A stretch of 64,000 bases of DNA from JAJRTA01 sp965603125 (GTDB taxonomy: Bacteria; Zixibacteria; MSB-5A5; GN15; FEB-12): assembly GCA_965603125.1 (NCBI GenBank), contig CBFDBU010000015.1, positions 1 through 64,000 of the forward strand. Reading direction: 5' to 3'. This document shows, one piece after another, positions 8,949 through 17,014 of this stretch. Below the pieces are notes generated by a model. The model saw nothing but the letters and a program-made list of their open reading frames with translations, made no database searches and had not been told where the DNA came from. The translations under genes and the position numbers were made by a program. Position 1 is the stretch's first letter, and every line of letters starts with the position of its first letter.

Positions 8949-9911
8949 ATGGGGATGACGAAGTACGACAGACTCCTGCATATTCTGAACTTGTTACGAT
9001 GCCGCAGGAATCTCAACGCCGGCATGCTTGCCGTGGAGTGCGGAGTCCACGAAAGGTCTATCTACCGGGACATTATCGCCCTCTCGGAGGCCAACGTCCC
9101 GATCTACTATGACAACGGTTACAAGCTCGCCTCGGACAGTTTCCTGCCGCCTCTCAATTTTGACCTTGAGGAGTATCTCTGTATCAGGATGGTCATCGAG
9201 TCCTCACCGTTGAACGAAACCCGCAAGTATCGTGAGATATTGCAGAAGGTCAGGGCCAAGGTGGAGGCGCGGCTTCCTGAGACAGTCAGGAAGGAAAGCC
9301 GCTTTGTGCCTCCGACCACGCATCTGGAGATCCCTGTTTCGCAGGAGCAGGATAAGTGCGAACGGTTCCATGGCCTGATTGAGGAGGCGGCCGAGAACCA
9401 CCGCTGCCTGAAGCTGACCTACAACTCGATCCAGTCCGGTCTGAGCGAGCGGGTTGTCGAGCCGTATTTCATTATCTTTCGCGGGCGAGCTTTCTACCTG
9501 GTCGCCTACTGTCACAGTCGACGGGAATTCCGAACCTTTCGCCTTGACCGGGTCGAGAATGTCGAGCTCACCGACGACGTCTTCATGAAACGCAGTGACA
9601 TCACGCCGGACAGTTACTTCGAGAAGAGTTGGCTGATCTACTCGGGCGAGCCGGTGAAGGTCGTGGTGCGTTTTTCCGGAGCGGCGGCGCGGGTGGTCTC
9701 AATGGGGTACCACCACGCCGAGGAGACCATTCGGCGGACGGGCGATGATGAGGTTGAGTACGCCGTGACTACCAGGGGAATAGAAGAAATCCAGCGATGG
9801 ATTCTGGGTTTCGGGTCGGAAGCCGAAGTGATCGAACCGTCGGAACTCCGCGAAAATCTCGGTTTGATCGGACGCTACCTGGATTCGACGTATCGAAAAA
9901 GCCAGGCTTAA
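8949..9911 (+). CDS. WYL-domain transcriptional regulator with N-terminal HTH (YafY type)
   Basis: 320 residues. The start at 8949 is chosen from the promoter position and GGAG nine bases upstream; a second ATG lies two codons on. Residues 1-65 form an HTH_11-type winged helix (YDRLLHILNLLRC, HERSIYRDIIALSEANVPIY). The middle and C-terminal parts hold a WYL domain (LKLTYNSIQSGLSERVVEPY, FRTFRLDRVENVEL) and a WCX-like end. Such proteins bind nucleotide or nucleic-acid ligands and control nearby or DNA-damage genes. It is divergent from the secretion operon (first gene at 8718), so that operon is one plausible target; this is inference. Confidence 0.9.
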   Translation: MGMTKYDRLLHILNLLRCRRNLNAGMLAVECGVHERSIYRDIIALSEANVPIYYDNGYKLASDSFLPPLNFDLEEYLCIRMVIESSPLNETRKYREILQKVRAKVEARLPETVRKESRFVPPTTHLEIPVSQEQDKCERFHGLIEEAAENHRCLKLTYNSIQSGLSERVVEPYFIIFRGRAFYLVAYCHSRREFRTFRLDRVENVELTDDVFMKRSDITPDSYFEKSWLIYSGEPVKVVVRFSGAAARVVSMGYHHAEETIRRTGDDEVEYAVTTRGIEEIQRWILGFGSEAEVIEPSELRENLGLIGRYLDSTYRKSQA

Positions 9912-10045
9912 CGCTCACGAGCACGGCACGCGCAACGGAACACCCGGCGGATGGTACCGAATAAGCCGACCGGAGCGAACGGCTTTCAATTATTGGATGC
10001 GTGCTGCAGGTCGGTCGCGAGGAATCCCATCTCAACTGTACATAG

Positions 10046-10077
10046 CCTGACCGTTCTGCCGTATCGGTCAGGAAGAA
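10046..10077 (+). other. Hairpin with possible pseudoknot upstream of the QueT-like gene
   Basis: CCTGACCG (10046-10053) pairs with CGGTCAGG (10065-10072) across an 11-base loop. Loop bases TTCT (10054-10057) are complementary to AGAA (10074-10077) just after the stem, so an H-type pseudoknot is possible. It lies 40-70 bases before a gene resembling preQ-type transporters. It does not match the preQ1-I consensus in its loop or tail, and a weak promoter just downstream would leave it outside the mRNA. Confidence 0.35.
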
Positions 10078-10117
10078 TTAGGTTGACCATTTCCCAGAAT
10101 CTTCCGTAATTGCTGCG

Positions 10118-10936
10118 GTGGCGAGGTTTACTGCAAGAGAGTTGTCTGCGGCCGGGTTGATTGCGTCGGTTTACGCGATTCTCAGTCTGGTTCTGGCGCC
10201 AATCTCGTTTGCCGTCTACCAGGTCAGGGTTGCTGAAGCTCTGACGGTGTTGCCCTTTCTGACCAGGGCAGCTATTCCCGGTCTGTACGTTGGCTGCCTG
10301 CTGGCTAATATCATCGGCGGCATGGGCTGGCTGGACATAGTCTTCGGGCCGCTGATCACGTTAGGGGCGGCTTTCTTAACGCGGAGCACATATCACCTTT
10401 CGAGACACCGAGGCAGCAGCCTGCTCGCTGTCTTACCCGTGGTGTTGTTGTGGACGGGGGCGGTCTGTCTTCTCAGGGGTCTGGCCGTTACGACGAACAC
10501 TCTGACCGGCGCCGGTCTGTCGGCGTTGTCTCTTGTCGTAGTCGCGCTGGCTGAGAAGCTGCGGGCGAGACCGGGAGGTTTGTCGAGCGTACTCCATGTG
10601 TTGTCGTTCATGGCGGCGATTACCTCGATTGCGCTCTTGCAGGTTACCGATGACACCTGGCTTAAGGCAGTGGGCGGACTTGCTCTGGTGGCTTCGTGGC
10701 TGGCGGCTCTACTCCTGGCCAGGGTCTCTTATTCTGGTGGCAATCCCAATCTTCTCATCGCGCCGCTGCCGCCTGTCCTGCTCAATGCCTTTGGCGTCTC
10801 CGCTTACTTAGCGCCTCTGATCGGTGTCAACTACTGGTTCTCGGTACAGATGGTGGGCGTGGGACAGTTGATTGCCTGCTATCTGATCGGCCTGCCGCTT
10901 CTGATGGCGCTGAAACGGCGAAACATTCTCGGCTGA
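10118..10936 (+). CDS. queT: QueT-like ECF transporter S component (predicted queuosine precursor uptake)
   Basis: 272 residues starting at GTG; no ribosome site is visible. Residues 8-100 match the QueT family pattern: hydrophobic start, YQVRVAEALTVLPF, then AAIPGLYVGCLLANIIGG and DIVFGPLITLGAAFLT. Ordinary QueT proteins are about 160-170 residues. This one has an extra central region of about 100 residues with further membrane segments before a C-terminal QueT-like end (LNAFGVSAYLAPLIGVNYW, QLIACYLIGLPLLMAL), so it looks like a QueT protein with an insertion. The family takes up 7-deazaguanine precursors with an energy-coupling module, which is not seen here. A weak TTGACC-N17-GTAATT (10083-10111) could give a leaderless mRNA. 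Confidence 0.7.
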   Translation: MARFTARELSAAGLIASVYAILSLVLAPISFAVYQVRVAEALTVLPFLTRAAIPGLYVGCLLANIIGGMGWLDIVFGPLITLGAAFLTRSTYHLSRHRGSSLLAVLPVVLLWTGAVCLLRGLAVTTNTLTGAGLSALSLVVVALAEKLRARPGGLSSVLHVLSFMAAITSIALLQVTDDTWLKAVGGLALVASWLAALLLARVSYSGGNPNLLIAPLPPVLLNAFGVSAYLAPLIGVNYWFSVQMVGVGQLIACYLIGLPLLMALKRRNILG

Positions 10937-11077
10937 GCTGCGTTGCTATCGTCACCGCTGGAGCGAAGGATTCTCTGTACAATACCCGAGGTAGTAAGCC
11001 CAGCCAGTTCCGACAATTGCCTGCAAATCACCGGGTTAGATTCTGCAGGAAGGGCAGGGGGGACACCCGCTTTTCGT

Positions 11078-11106
11078 TTGACAATCTCAAGTCTGCTGCT
11101 TAGAAT
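11078..11106 (+). promoter_or_regulatory. Sigma-70-type promoter of the threonine degradation pair
   Basis: TTGACA (11078-11083), 17-base spacer, TAGAAT (11101-11106), about 90 bases before the dehydrogenase start. Confidence 0.7.
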
Positions 11107-11111
11107 TACCC

Positions 11112-11138
11112 ATCGCGCTTTGTGGTGCTTCGCGCGAT
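11112..11138 (+). promoter_or_regulatory. Hairpin at the 5' end of the threonine dehydrogenase mRNA
   Basis: ATCGCGC (11112-11118) pairs with GCGCGAT (11132-11138) around a 13-base loop, starting at about +1 of the predicted transcript. It may stabilise the 5' end or have a regulatory role. Confidence 0.35.
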
Positions 11139-11195
11139 CGGGAAACGGCGTCTGAAGTCGGATACACGTTATTGTAACAATTGAGGTGATACGAG

Positions 11196-12152
11196 ATGAA
11201 AAACATTCTGGTGACAGGATCGGTAGGACAGATCGGGTCGGAACTGACAATGGAATTACGCAAAAGGTACGGCAATGACAATGTTGTCGCCGGAGGGAGG
11301 AAAACCAAGCCAAGTGAGAAACTGCTGAATTCAGGACCGTTTGAAGTCGTTGACTGCACCGACATCAATGTCGTGAGGGATGTGGTCCGGAAGCATCGTA
11401 TTGATACCATCCTTCATCTTGCCGCGATACTCTCGGCGGTGGCGGAAGCCAAACCGCAGCTTGCCTGGGATGTCAATATCAACGGACTCTACAATGTCCT
11501 GGAAGTGGCTCGGGAACACAAATGTGCTGTTTTTGTTCCAAGCTCGATTGGCGCCTTCGGTCCCTCCACTCCTCTGGATGATACGCCCCAGGATACGATT
11601 CAGCGCCCCAATACGATGTACGGTGTGACCAAGGTTGCCGGGGAGCTGCTCTGTGATTACTATCACAAACGGTTCGGTGTCGATACTCGCGGCGTTCGCT
11701 ATCCCGGAATCATTTCCAACGAGACGCTACCAGGGGGCGGCACTACCGATTACGCAGTAGAGATATTCTACGAGGCTATCAAGAACAAGAAATACACGTG
11801 CAATCTTGGTGCCGGAACCTTCCTTGATATGATGTATATGCCGGACGCCATCAAAGCCGCCATTGACCTGATGGAAGCAGACCCGGCCAGGTTGAAGCAC
11901 AGAAATGCGTTCAATGTAACCGCCATGAGTTTTGACCCGGAGATTATCGCCGCTGAAATAAGAAAGATGATACCGGATTTCACGATGGACTATGACGTCG
12001 ACCCCGTAAAGCAGGGAATCGCGGATAGCTGGCCCAACAACATGGACGATTCCGCAGCCAGAGAAGAATGGGGGTGGGAACCCGAATACACCCTCCCCGT
12101 GATGACAAAAGACATGATCGAGGTGCTCTCGAAAAAACTCGTGCAGAAATAG
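11196..12152 (+). CDS. L-threonine 3-dehydrogenase, short-chain (epimerase-like) type
   Basis: 318 residues; AGGTGAT lies seven bases before the ATG. An NAD-binding Rossmann start (ILVTGSVGQIGSELTMEL) is followed by the extended SDR active site, with YGVTK (Tyr and Lys) after SSIGAFGP, and then GVRYPGIIS and FLDMMYMPDAI. This is the NAD-dependent SDR-type threonine dehydrogenase known from bacteroidetes and trypanosomes rather than the zinc enzyme. It oxidises L-threonine to 2-amino-3-ketobutyrate. The next gene encodes the matching ketobutyrate CoA ligase, which confirms the pathway. The two are 56 bases apart and share the promoter at 11078. Confidence 0.93.
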   Translation: MKNILVTGSVGQIGSELTMELRKRYGNDNVVAGGRKTKPSEKLLNSGPFEVVDCTDINVVRDVVRKHRIDTILHLAAILSAVAEAKPQLAWDVNINGLYNVLEVAREHKCAVFVPSSIGAFGPSTPLDDTPQDTIQRPNTMYGVTKVAGELLCDYYHKRFGVDTRGVRYPGIISNETLPGGGTTDYAVEIFYEAIKNKKYTCNLGAGTFLDMMYMPDAIKAAIDLMEADPARLKHRNAFNVTAMSFDPEIIAAEIRKMIPDFTMDYDVDPVKQGIADSWPNNMDDSAAREEWGWEPEYTLPVMTKDMIEVLSKKLVQK

Positions 12153-12208
12153 ATGAACCGCGATAATACGCACCAGGTACTCTAACACATTAGTTTCCAG
12201 GAGCAGCA

Positions 12209-13438
12209 ATGCCGGTGAAAAACTTGAATAGCGCCCTGAAGCAGGCCTTGAGTGAACTCAAAGCAAAGGGCACCGCCAAAGGCGAAGAGATGATCATTAC
12301 CGCCGTGAAGCCGGCGGAAGGTAAGAGAGGTCCTCGCTACTATGTCGAGGGCGAGGGGGATAAGGGATTCATCAAGATGAACGCGAACTCCTATCTGGGA
12401 ATGTCCCTTCGCAAAGATGTCATAGAAGCAGAGGAGGACGCCGCAAAGAAATTCGGCGCCGGACCGGGATCGGTTCGGTTCATAAGCGGTACCTACGCAG
12501 CACATATTGCGTTGGAGAAGAAACTGGCGACATTCCTCGACCGGGAAGCTGCCATGCTTTTCAGCTCAGCCTACGTAACAAGTATGGGTGTCGTCGTGCC
12601 GTTGACGACAAGTGAAACGGTCTTTGTCAGTGATGAGTTGAACCACAACTGCATCATCCAGTCGATGAGGCTTTCCCGGCCGGCGTCCAAGGCGATATAC
12701 AAGCACAATGACATGGCGGATTGTGAGGCCAGGCTGAAAGAGAGTATCGGCAAAGGGAAAAGAGTCCTGGTGGTCACGGACGGCATTTTCAGCATGAGAG
12801 GCGATAATGCCCCCCTGGACGAGTTGGTTGAGATCTGCAAGAAATACGACGCCCAGTTTGAAGAAGGCGTCATATCTGTTGTCGATGATTCCCACGGCAT
12901 TGGCGCTCTTGGGAAGACGGGAAGAGGCACTGAAGAGTATCTGAATACGAAGGTTGACGTTCTTATCGGCACCTTAGGTAAGGCGTTCGGAATTAACGGC
13001 GGCTTCGTGACAGGCTCGGCGACCATAATCGAGTACCTGCGTGAAACAGCCCCCATGTATATCTACTCGAACCCCATCACCTGCTCGGAAGCTTCCGCCG
13101 CCATGAAGGCAGTGGAGATTCTTGACAGCCCGGAAGGTCTCAAAATACTGGAACATCTCGGCAGGATGACCAGGAGATTCGAGGATGGAATCAAGGCAGC
13201 CGGCTATGAGACCATCGAAGGTCCCCATCCCGTGGTGCCGTTAATGGTGCGGGACACACAGAAGACAAACGAGATCGTGAAGCACCTGACGGCAAACGGC
13301 GTGTTGGCCACCGGTTTGAATTTCCCCGTGGTTCCCAAGGGGGACGAGGAGATAAGATTCCAGGTCTGCGCTGACCATACTGAAGCTGATATCGACTACG
13401 TTATCGGTGTGCTGAGGGAGTATCAAGAGACGCATTAG
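12209..13438 (+). CDS. kbl: Glycine C-acetyltransferase (2-amino-3-ketobutyrate CoA ligase)
   Basis: 409 residues, AGGAG eight bases upstream of the ATG. It is an alpha-oxoamine synthase of fold-type I PLP enzymes: NANSYLGMSLR near the N-terminus, GSVRFISGTYAAHIALE, DDSHGIGALGKTGRG, and the PLP-lysine region IGTLGKAFGINGG. It cleaves 2-amino-3-ketobutyrate with CoA to glycine and acetyl-CoA, the second step after the dehydrogenase. Length and motifs are normal. A hairpin follows the stop codon. Confidence 0.95.
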   Translation: MPVKNLNSALKQALSELKAKGTAKGEEMIITAVKPAEGKRGPRYYVEGEGDKGFIKMNANSYLGMSLRKDVIEAEEDAAKKFGAGPGSVRFISGTYAAHIALEKKLATFLDREAAMLFSSAYVTSMGVVVPLTTSETVFVSDELNHNCIIQSMRLSRPASKAIYKHNDMADCEARLKESIGKGKRVLVVTDGIFSMRGDNAPLDELVEICKKYDAQFEEGVISVVDDSHGIGALGKTGRGTEEYLNTKVDVLIGTLGKAFGINGGFVTGSATIIEYLRETAPMYIYSNPITCSEASAAMKAVEILDSPEGLKILEHLGRMTRRFEDGIKAAGYETIEGPHPVVPLMVRDTQKTNEIVKHLTANGVLATGLNFPVVPKGDEEIRFQVCADHTEADIDYVIGVLREYQETH

Positions 13439-13469
13439 CAAACGATCGTATGCGCAACATACTATTGAG

Positions 13470-13495
13470 GTTGACGCACGCCCGTGTGCGCCAAC
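13470..13495 (+). terminator. Hairpin after kbl
   Basis: GTTGACGCAC (13470-13479) pairs with GTGCGCCAAC (13486-13495) apart from one mismatch, loop of six. It sits 30 bases after the kbl stop. No T-tract follows, so it may be a Rho-assisted terminator or an mRNA stabiliser. Confidence 0.35.
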
Positions 13496-13604
13496 CCTGC
13501 ATAAACCTCTCCAGGGCGTGCACTTCGCGCAGCTAGGCTGGGGGGTTGTATTTGGATTGTATCGGTGTGGACGCATCAAGCGAGAACATGGGGAGTGACC
13601 ACGT

Positions 13605-14195
13605 ATGTACGATTACCAACTTCGCGCCCTGATACGCCAGGTTAAGACCGCTGGGGCTACATTCGTAGTCCTCTTGACTATGGCGACGGGGCTTTGGTAT
13701 TGGGCAAGGAGCCACTATCAGGCTCAACTGGAGTCCTACCGCAGACAGGTGGAGGTCATGGAGCTGTCATTTGCCGAGGTTGGCTCCGCGTTTGACAATG
13801 CCATCAAGCTAGCAGGCGAGCTACGCGAACCACAGATTTGGAGAATCGATACTGTGTTCTTCGATTCTTCAGGCAAAGCGCAGGAGTCAACTGGAAATCC
13901 GATCTATATGTATGGTGGGCTAGTGGAGTTCTCGTTTAGTGAGCTCACAAGGAATGGCGCCGTGGCGGTCGGAATGTACAAGAACGAAGTTAGCGGCATA
14001 CCGTACAACTTGCAAGGTCCGGGATGGAAGACGATCGGCCAACAAACTCTCAAGCTGGCCGTGGGTAGGGATAAGTTCGAATGCGAGGTTGGGCAGCAAG
14101 CATACTACTTGGCTCTGATGCAGCCTCCAGACGTAAGCAATGTGGTAGTGGTACGAATTTATAGACTAAATGCATTGTACAAGCCTATCGGGTAA
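13605..14195 (+). CDS. Single-pass membrane protein of unknown function
   Basis: 196 residues. After about 15 cytoplasmic residues there is one membrane segment (TFVVLLTMATGLWYWA). A short coiled-coil-like stretch (YQAQLESYRRQVEVMELSF) follows, then an extracytoplasmic domain of about 130 residues rich in aromatic and beta-forming residues (YMYGGLVEFSFSEL, FECEVGQQAYYLALM). A GGGGAG sequence lies about nine bases before the ATG. No family recognised. Base composition is lower in GC than the upstream threonine genes, and the gene sits beside a REP-associated transposase, so it may belong to an accessory patch. Confidence 0.6.
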   Translation: MYDYQLRALIRQVKTAGATFVVLLTMATGLWYWARSHYQAQLESYRRQVEVMELSFAEVGSAFDNAIKLAGELREPQIWRIDTVFFDSSGKAQESTGNPIYMYGGLVEFSFSELTRNGAVAVGMYKNEVSGIPYNLQGPGWKTIGQQTLKLAVGRDKFECEVGQQAYYLALMQPPDVSNVVVVRIYRLNALYKPIG

Positions 14196-14203
14196 ATTCC
14201 CCT

Positions 14204-14251
14204 CGTTCCGATGCTCTGCGTCGGAACGTAGAATGTGACGCTCTGCGTCAC
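14204..14251. repeat. REP hairpins on the 5' side of the RAYT gene
   Basis: Two inverted repeats in tandem: CGTTCCGA (14204-14211) with TCGGAACG (14221-14228), loop of nine, and GTGACG (14235-14240) with CGTCAC (14246-14251), loop CTCTG. Both loops share the core CTCTG. They are the REP type mobilised by RAYT transposases. Confidence 0.8.
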
Positions 14252-14265
14252 GCCCTGTAAGCAGT

Positions 14266-14802
14266 ATGGCAAGAGACAGGTACAGGATATTCGACAATAG
14301 CTGTCCCCACTTTGTCACGTGTACAGTGGTGAACTGGCTGCCACTTCTAGGTATGCGGTCAGTCGCGGAAATCGTTCTGGAATCCCTGAGCTACCTGCAA
14401 GAGAAGAATCGACTGACGTTATACGCTTATGTTATCATGGAGAATCACCTCCACATGGTAGCTGTCGCCGAAGATCTTAGCCGCCAACTCGCTACGTTCA
14501 AATCATACACCGCGCGTCGGATCATTGACCACCTGAGTGAAGTGGGAATGCATTCATTGCTGCAACAGTTGAGAGCACAGAAACTGGCGCATAAGACTGA
14601 TCGGCAATATCAATTCTGGCAGGAAGGCTCACATCCGGTGCAGATTCAGAATGCGGAAGTCATGCGAGAGAAGATCGAGTATATTCACAATAATCCTGTG
14701 CGGCGGGGCTATGTCGAGGAGGCGGTGTACTGGCGATACTCGAGTGCTACCGACTACGCTGGTCAACGGGGCTTGCTTGATGTTGAGACCGACTGGCATT
14801 AG
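14266..14802 (+). mobile_element. REP-associated tyrosine transposase (RAYT, Y1_Tnp / IS200-like)
   Basis: 178 residues, an intact frame starting at ATG. The HUH motif appears as ENHLHMV (His-x-His). The family signature YIHNNPVRRGYVEE is near the C-terminus with the typical ending WRYSSATDY. The catalytic tyrosine is probably in the SYTARRII helix (residues about 86-93), which is the expected position. RAYTs cut and move short REP hairpins instead of their own ends. REP hairpins flank it on both sides (14204-14251 and 14840-15073), which supports activity at this locus. No ribosome site is obvious. Confidence 0.9.
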
Positions 14803-14839
14803 AGGGAACGCAGAGCATCCCTGAGGAGCACTGCCTGCC

Positions 14840-15073
14840 CGTTCCCACGGAGACCATGGGAACGAGGGGATGGGTGCAGACCGGGGGAGGGGTACGGACA
14901 GGGCAGATTCCTCTCGTTCCGATGCTCCGCGTCGGAACGAGCGCAGGCACGACGTATCCTTTTTTGATGCCCTGCGTCACGCCAGATATCAGGCATGGTA
15001 GAAGATGGATAATGGGTGTCAGGGGACGACCGCAGAGCGGTCAGGTCGGGTTCCCACGCAGAGCATGGGAACC
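14840..15073. repeat. REP hairpin cluster on the 3' side of the RAYT gene
   Basis: Four inverted repeats: CGTTCCCA/TGGGAACG (14840-14847, 14857-14864), TCGTTCCGA/TCGGAACGA (14914-14922, 14932-14940), GACCG/CGGTC (15028-15032, 15038-15042) and GGTTCCCA/TGGGAACC (15049-15056, 15066-15073). Stems of eight or nine with nine-base loops match those before the transposase. Compensated changes (CCGA to CCCA) keep the pairing. The gene-free span 14803-15391 holds this cluster, an orphan promoter and one copy of a dispersed palindrome. Confidence 0.8.
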
Positions 15074-15116
15074 AGGAGAAGCCCCACTCCCTTCCAGCGC
15101 GCTGGGAAATTAATAC

Positions 15117-15145
15117 TTGACATTTTCACTCCTGATACATAAGAT
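15117..15145 (+). promoter_or_regulatory. Orphan sigma-70-type promoter
   Basis: TTGACA (15117-15122), 17-base spacer, TAAGAT (15140-15145), pointing into about 240 bases with no plus-strand gene. It could drive a small RNA or be a relic. Confidence 0.4.
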
Positions 15146-15297
15146 ATGTAACAGCTTATCTATGCAACGTGCAGGCTGGTTGACTGTCATTGGGCTGCTT
15201 CAATAGTCCCAAAGGCGACTGAGTCTGCAATCTTCGTCTTTGCATGCACACACAAAGGCGATTATATGGTCTTTTTTAACATGACATGAGACGGCAG

Positions 15298-15340
15298 GGT
15301 GGCCGTTTCAGACTTGTTTGGAACGGGAATTCAGCCCGGG
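15298..15340 (-). repeat. Dispersed palindromic repeat, copy 1
   Basis: The reverse complement of this 43-base stretch matches 28472-28514 with one difference. It contains an imperfect inverted repeat built on CCGTTCCAAAC / GTTTGAAACGG. A third, shorter copy lies at 27494-27528. Confidence 0.85.
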
Positions 15341-15391
15341 AAGAGCCGATCATCGGCAGCGATAGAACATACAGTCAGCTTTCAGGGGCAG

Positions 15392-16891
15392 CTATTCCCC
15401 GAAAATGAGGGCCTCATACTTGTAGATGATAGCCTTCGGAGATTGGTAGGCGTCGGTCGGCAACCCGGCTTTCTGACAGGTCTGCTGCAGGAACTGGGTG
15501 CGGCTCCAGCCGTAGTCGGCGGCGACCTGGGGAAGGAGCAGGCCACGGTTGTTTCCCACGACGATCATAAGTCCGTGGCGGCCAACTTCGATCTCATCGA
15601 GCGATCTCACTTCGACCAGCGGCGTGAGGACCGATATCTCGATGTGCAACTGCGGCAGTTCCTCCGCCTGCACCGGGTGGAAGCGTCGATCGGCAAAAGC
15701 GGCCTGGATCGCGCAGGTGGCGACCGTCTTGTACAACGGGTCAACCGCCATCGTGTGGCCGATACATCCCCGGAGCCGCCCGCCCTTTTCGAGCGTCACG
15801 AAAGCCGCCCCGGGCAGGCGCAGATTCTCGGGGACATCGAACTCAGGCACAACCCTGGTCTTGAGATAGGCGTCGATAGATTCGCGCGCGATTCGAAGCA
15901 ACTGCTCCTTGTCATCATCGGATAGGGCGAAGTCGGAGGGTGAACCGACAGTTCCCGGTTCGGATACAACCGTCGAGTCCGAATCGCTGCTGCCGTTGCC
16001 TGATTTGTAGATAACGATCGCCGCATAGCCCACCACCGAACTCTTGTCCCCGGTGAGGTCCCCGGAGTCGCCGTAGCGAAGCAGCTTTGCCCGGTTGGCT
16101 CCTTTGGCGAGAGCCGCCTTTATGACCGCCACCGCCGGAGCGCCGCCACACATCTCCACTTCACCGGATGCAAGGTATTTGAGCAGTCTCTCGCAGTCCA
16201 GGTCTTCTATGCAGGCAATTCCAAGTGAGTCCATCCGGCGACCGACCGAAGCGGGTTTGTAATGCTGCCAGTCGGTCGAGGCTATCATAACGCTGTTTGG
16301 GTCATCCGGCAGGAAACTGAGCGCCGCGGCAAGGATTTCGATGGTTTTCTCTTCGGGGTATCCAAATACGATCGGCACGATCTTGAATGCGGGCAGGACA
16401 GCTTGCAAGTACGGCAATTCCACCTCGAGCGAGTGCTCAGCCGTGTGGGCCTGGCTGATGACGTCGATGGCGTTATCATAGCCGAGGAGCTTCCGGCACC
16501 AGGTGTCATCGCATTCAATCGTACCGAGCGGTGTGTGCCACCGGATACCGGGGCCGTAAACCGATGCGCCGCTGAAACCGTGCCGGTGCGACGGTCCGCA
16601 GAGCACCACCCGGTTCACACCTGATCGCTCCAGCAGTTTGAAGCTGCAGGCGGCGATCGGCCCGGAGTAAACCAGCCCCGCGTGGGGGACAATCAGCGCC
16701 AGGATCCGACCGTCGATCTCCGGCAGGTCGTGCACCTGCGCCAGGTGGCCTCTGACCATCTCGATCAGAGTGGTGCTGTCGGCGGGATAAAAGGTGCCCG
16801 CCACGGCCGGTTGGCGCACTTCGGCGTTGACGCTGCCTGACAGAGCAGCAATCGCCAGCAATATGGACAACAGTATCCCTGACACTCTCAT
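15392..16891 (-). CDS. Exported Memo-AMMECR1 fusion (AmmeMemoRadiSam proteins B and A)
   Basis: 499 residues with a signal peptide (GILLSILLAIAALSGSVNA); GAGG lies eight bases before the ATG. Residues about 25-300 are a Memo domain: RQPAVAGTFYPAD, PHAGLVYSGPIAA, CGPSHRHGF, TAEHSLEVELPYLQ, ASTDWQHYK and EMCGGAPA, which keep the conserved His, Asp and Cys set of the family. Residues about 325-499 are an AMMECR1 domain (FVTLEKGGRLRGCIGH, DRRFHPV, EISVLTPL). The fusion is the B+A form of the AmmeMemoRadiSam system, whose radical SAM partner is encoded at 17935 across a divergent promoter region. The biochemical function of the system is not established; export of this protein is the notable point. 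Confidence 0.92.
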   Translation of the reverse strand: MRVSGILLSILLAIAALSGSVNAEVRQPAVAGTFYPADSTTLIEMVRGHLAQVHDLPEIDGRILALIVPHAGLVYSGPIAACSFKLLERSGVNRVVLCGPSHRHGFSGASVYGPGIRWHTPLGTIECDDTWCRKLLGYDNAIDVISQAHTAEHSLEVELPYLQAVLPAFKIVPIVFGYPEEKTIEILAAALSFLPDDPNSVMIASTDWQHYKPASVGRRMDSLGIACIEDLDCERLLKYLASGEVEMCGGAPAVAVIKAALAKGANRAKLLRYGDSGDLTGDKSSVVGYAAIVIYKSGNGSSDSDSTVVSEPGTVGSPSDFALSDDDKEQLLRIARESIDAYLKTRVVPEFDVPENLRLPGAAFVTLEKGGRLRGCIGHTMAVDPLYKTVATCAIQAAFADRRFHPVQAEELPQLHIEISVLTPLVEVRSLDEIEVGRHGLMIVVGNNRGLLLPQVAADYGWSRTQFLQQTCQKAGLPTDAYQSPKAIIYKYEALIFGE

Positions 16892-16908
16892 AGTATTCGC
16901 CTCAGGTC

Positions 16909-16937
16909 ACAATAGCACCCCACCTTTCTCTCGTCAA
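16909..16937 (-). promoter_or_regulatory. Promoter of the Memo-AMMECR1 gene
   Basis: On the minus strand TTGACG (16937-16932), 17-base spacer, TATTGT (16914-16909), 18 bases before the start codon. Confidence 0.6.
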
Positions 16938-16979
16938 GTTCAAAAGGGTTCTCGATCCCGCTCCCGGGAACGAAAAGGG

Positions 16980-17010
16980 TTGACAGTCTCACGGCAAGTC
17001 GTAGTATAAC
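16980..17010 (+). promoter_or_regulatory. Promoter of the DUF362 / radical SAM operon
   Basis: TTGACA (16980-16985) followed by AGTATAAC; the -10 element is AGTATA at spacing 17 or TATAAC at spacing 19. It ends five to seven bases before the ATG at 17015, which points to a leaderless or nearly leaderless transcript. Confidence 0.55.
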
Positions 17011-17014
17011 TTCT

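Noticed and set aside
10046..10080. preQ1-I riboswitch
   Set aside because: The position is right but the loop and the A-rich tail do not fit the known consensus; kept only as an unclassified hairpin.
14204..15073. CRISPR array
   Set aside because: The hairpins are irregularly spaced palindromes around a RAYT gene, without constant spacers or cas genes; the Cas4-like nuclease at 24883 has no array near it.
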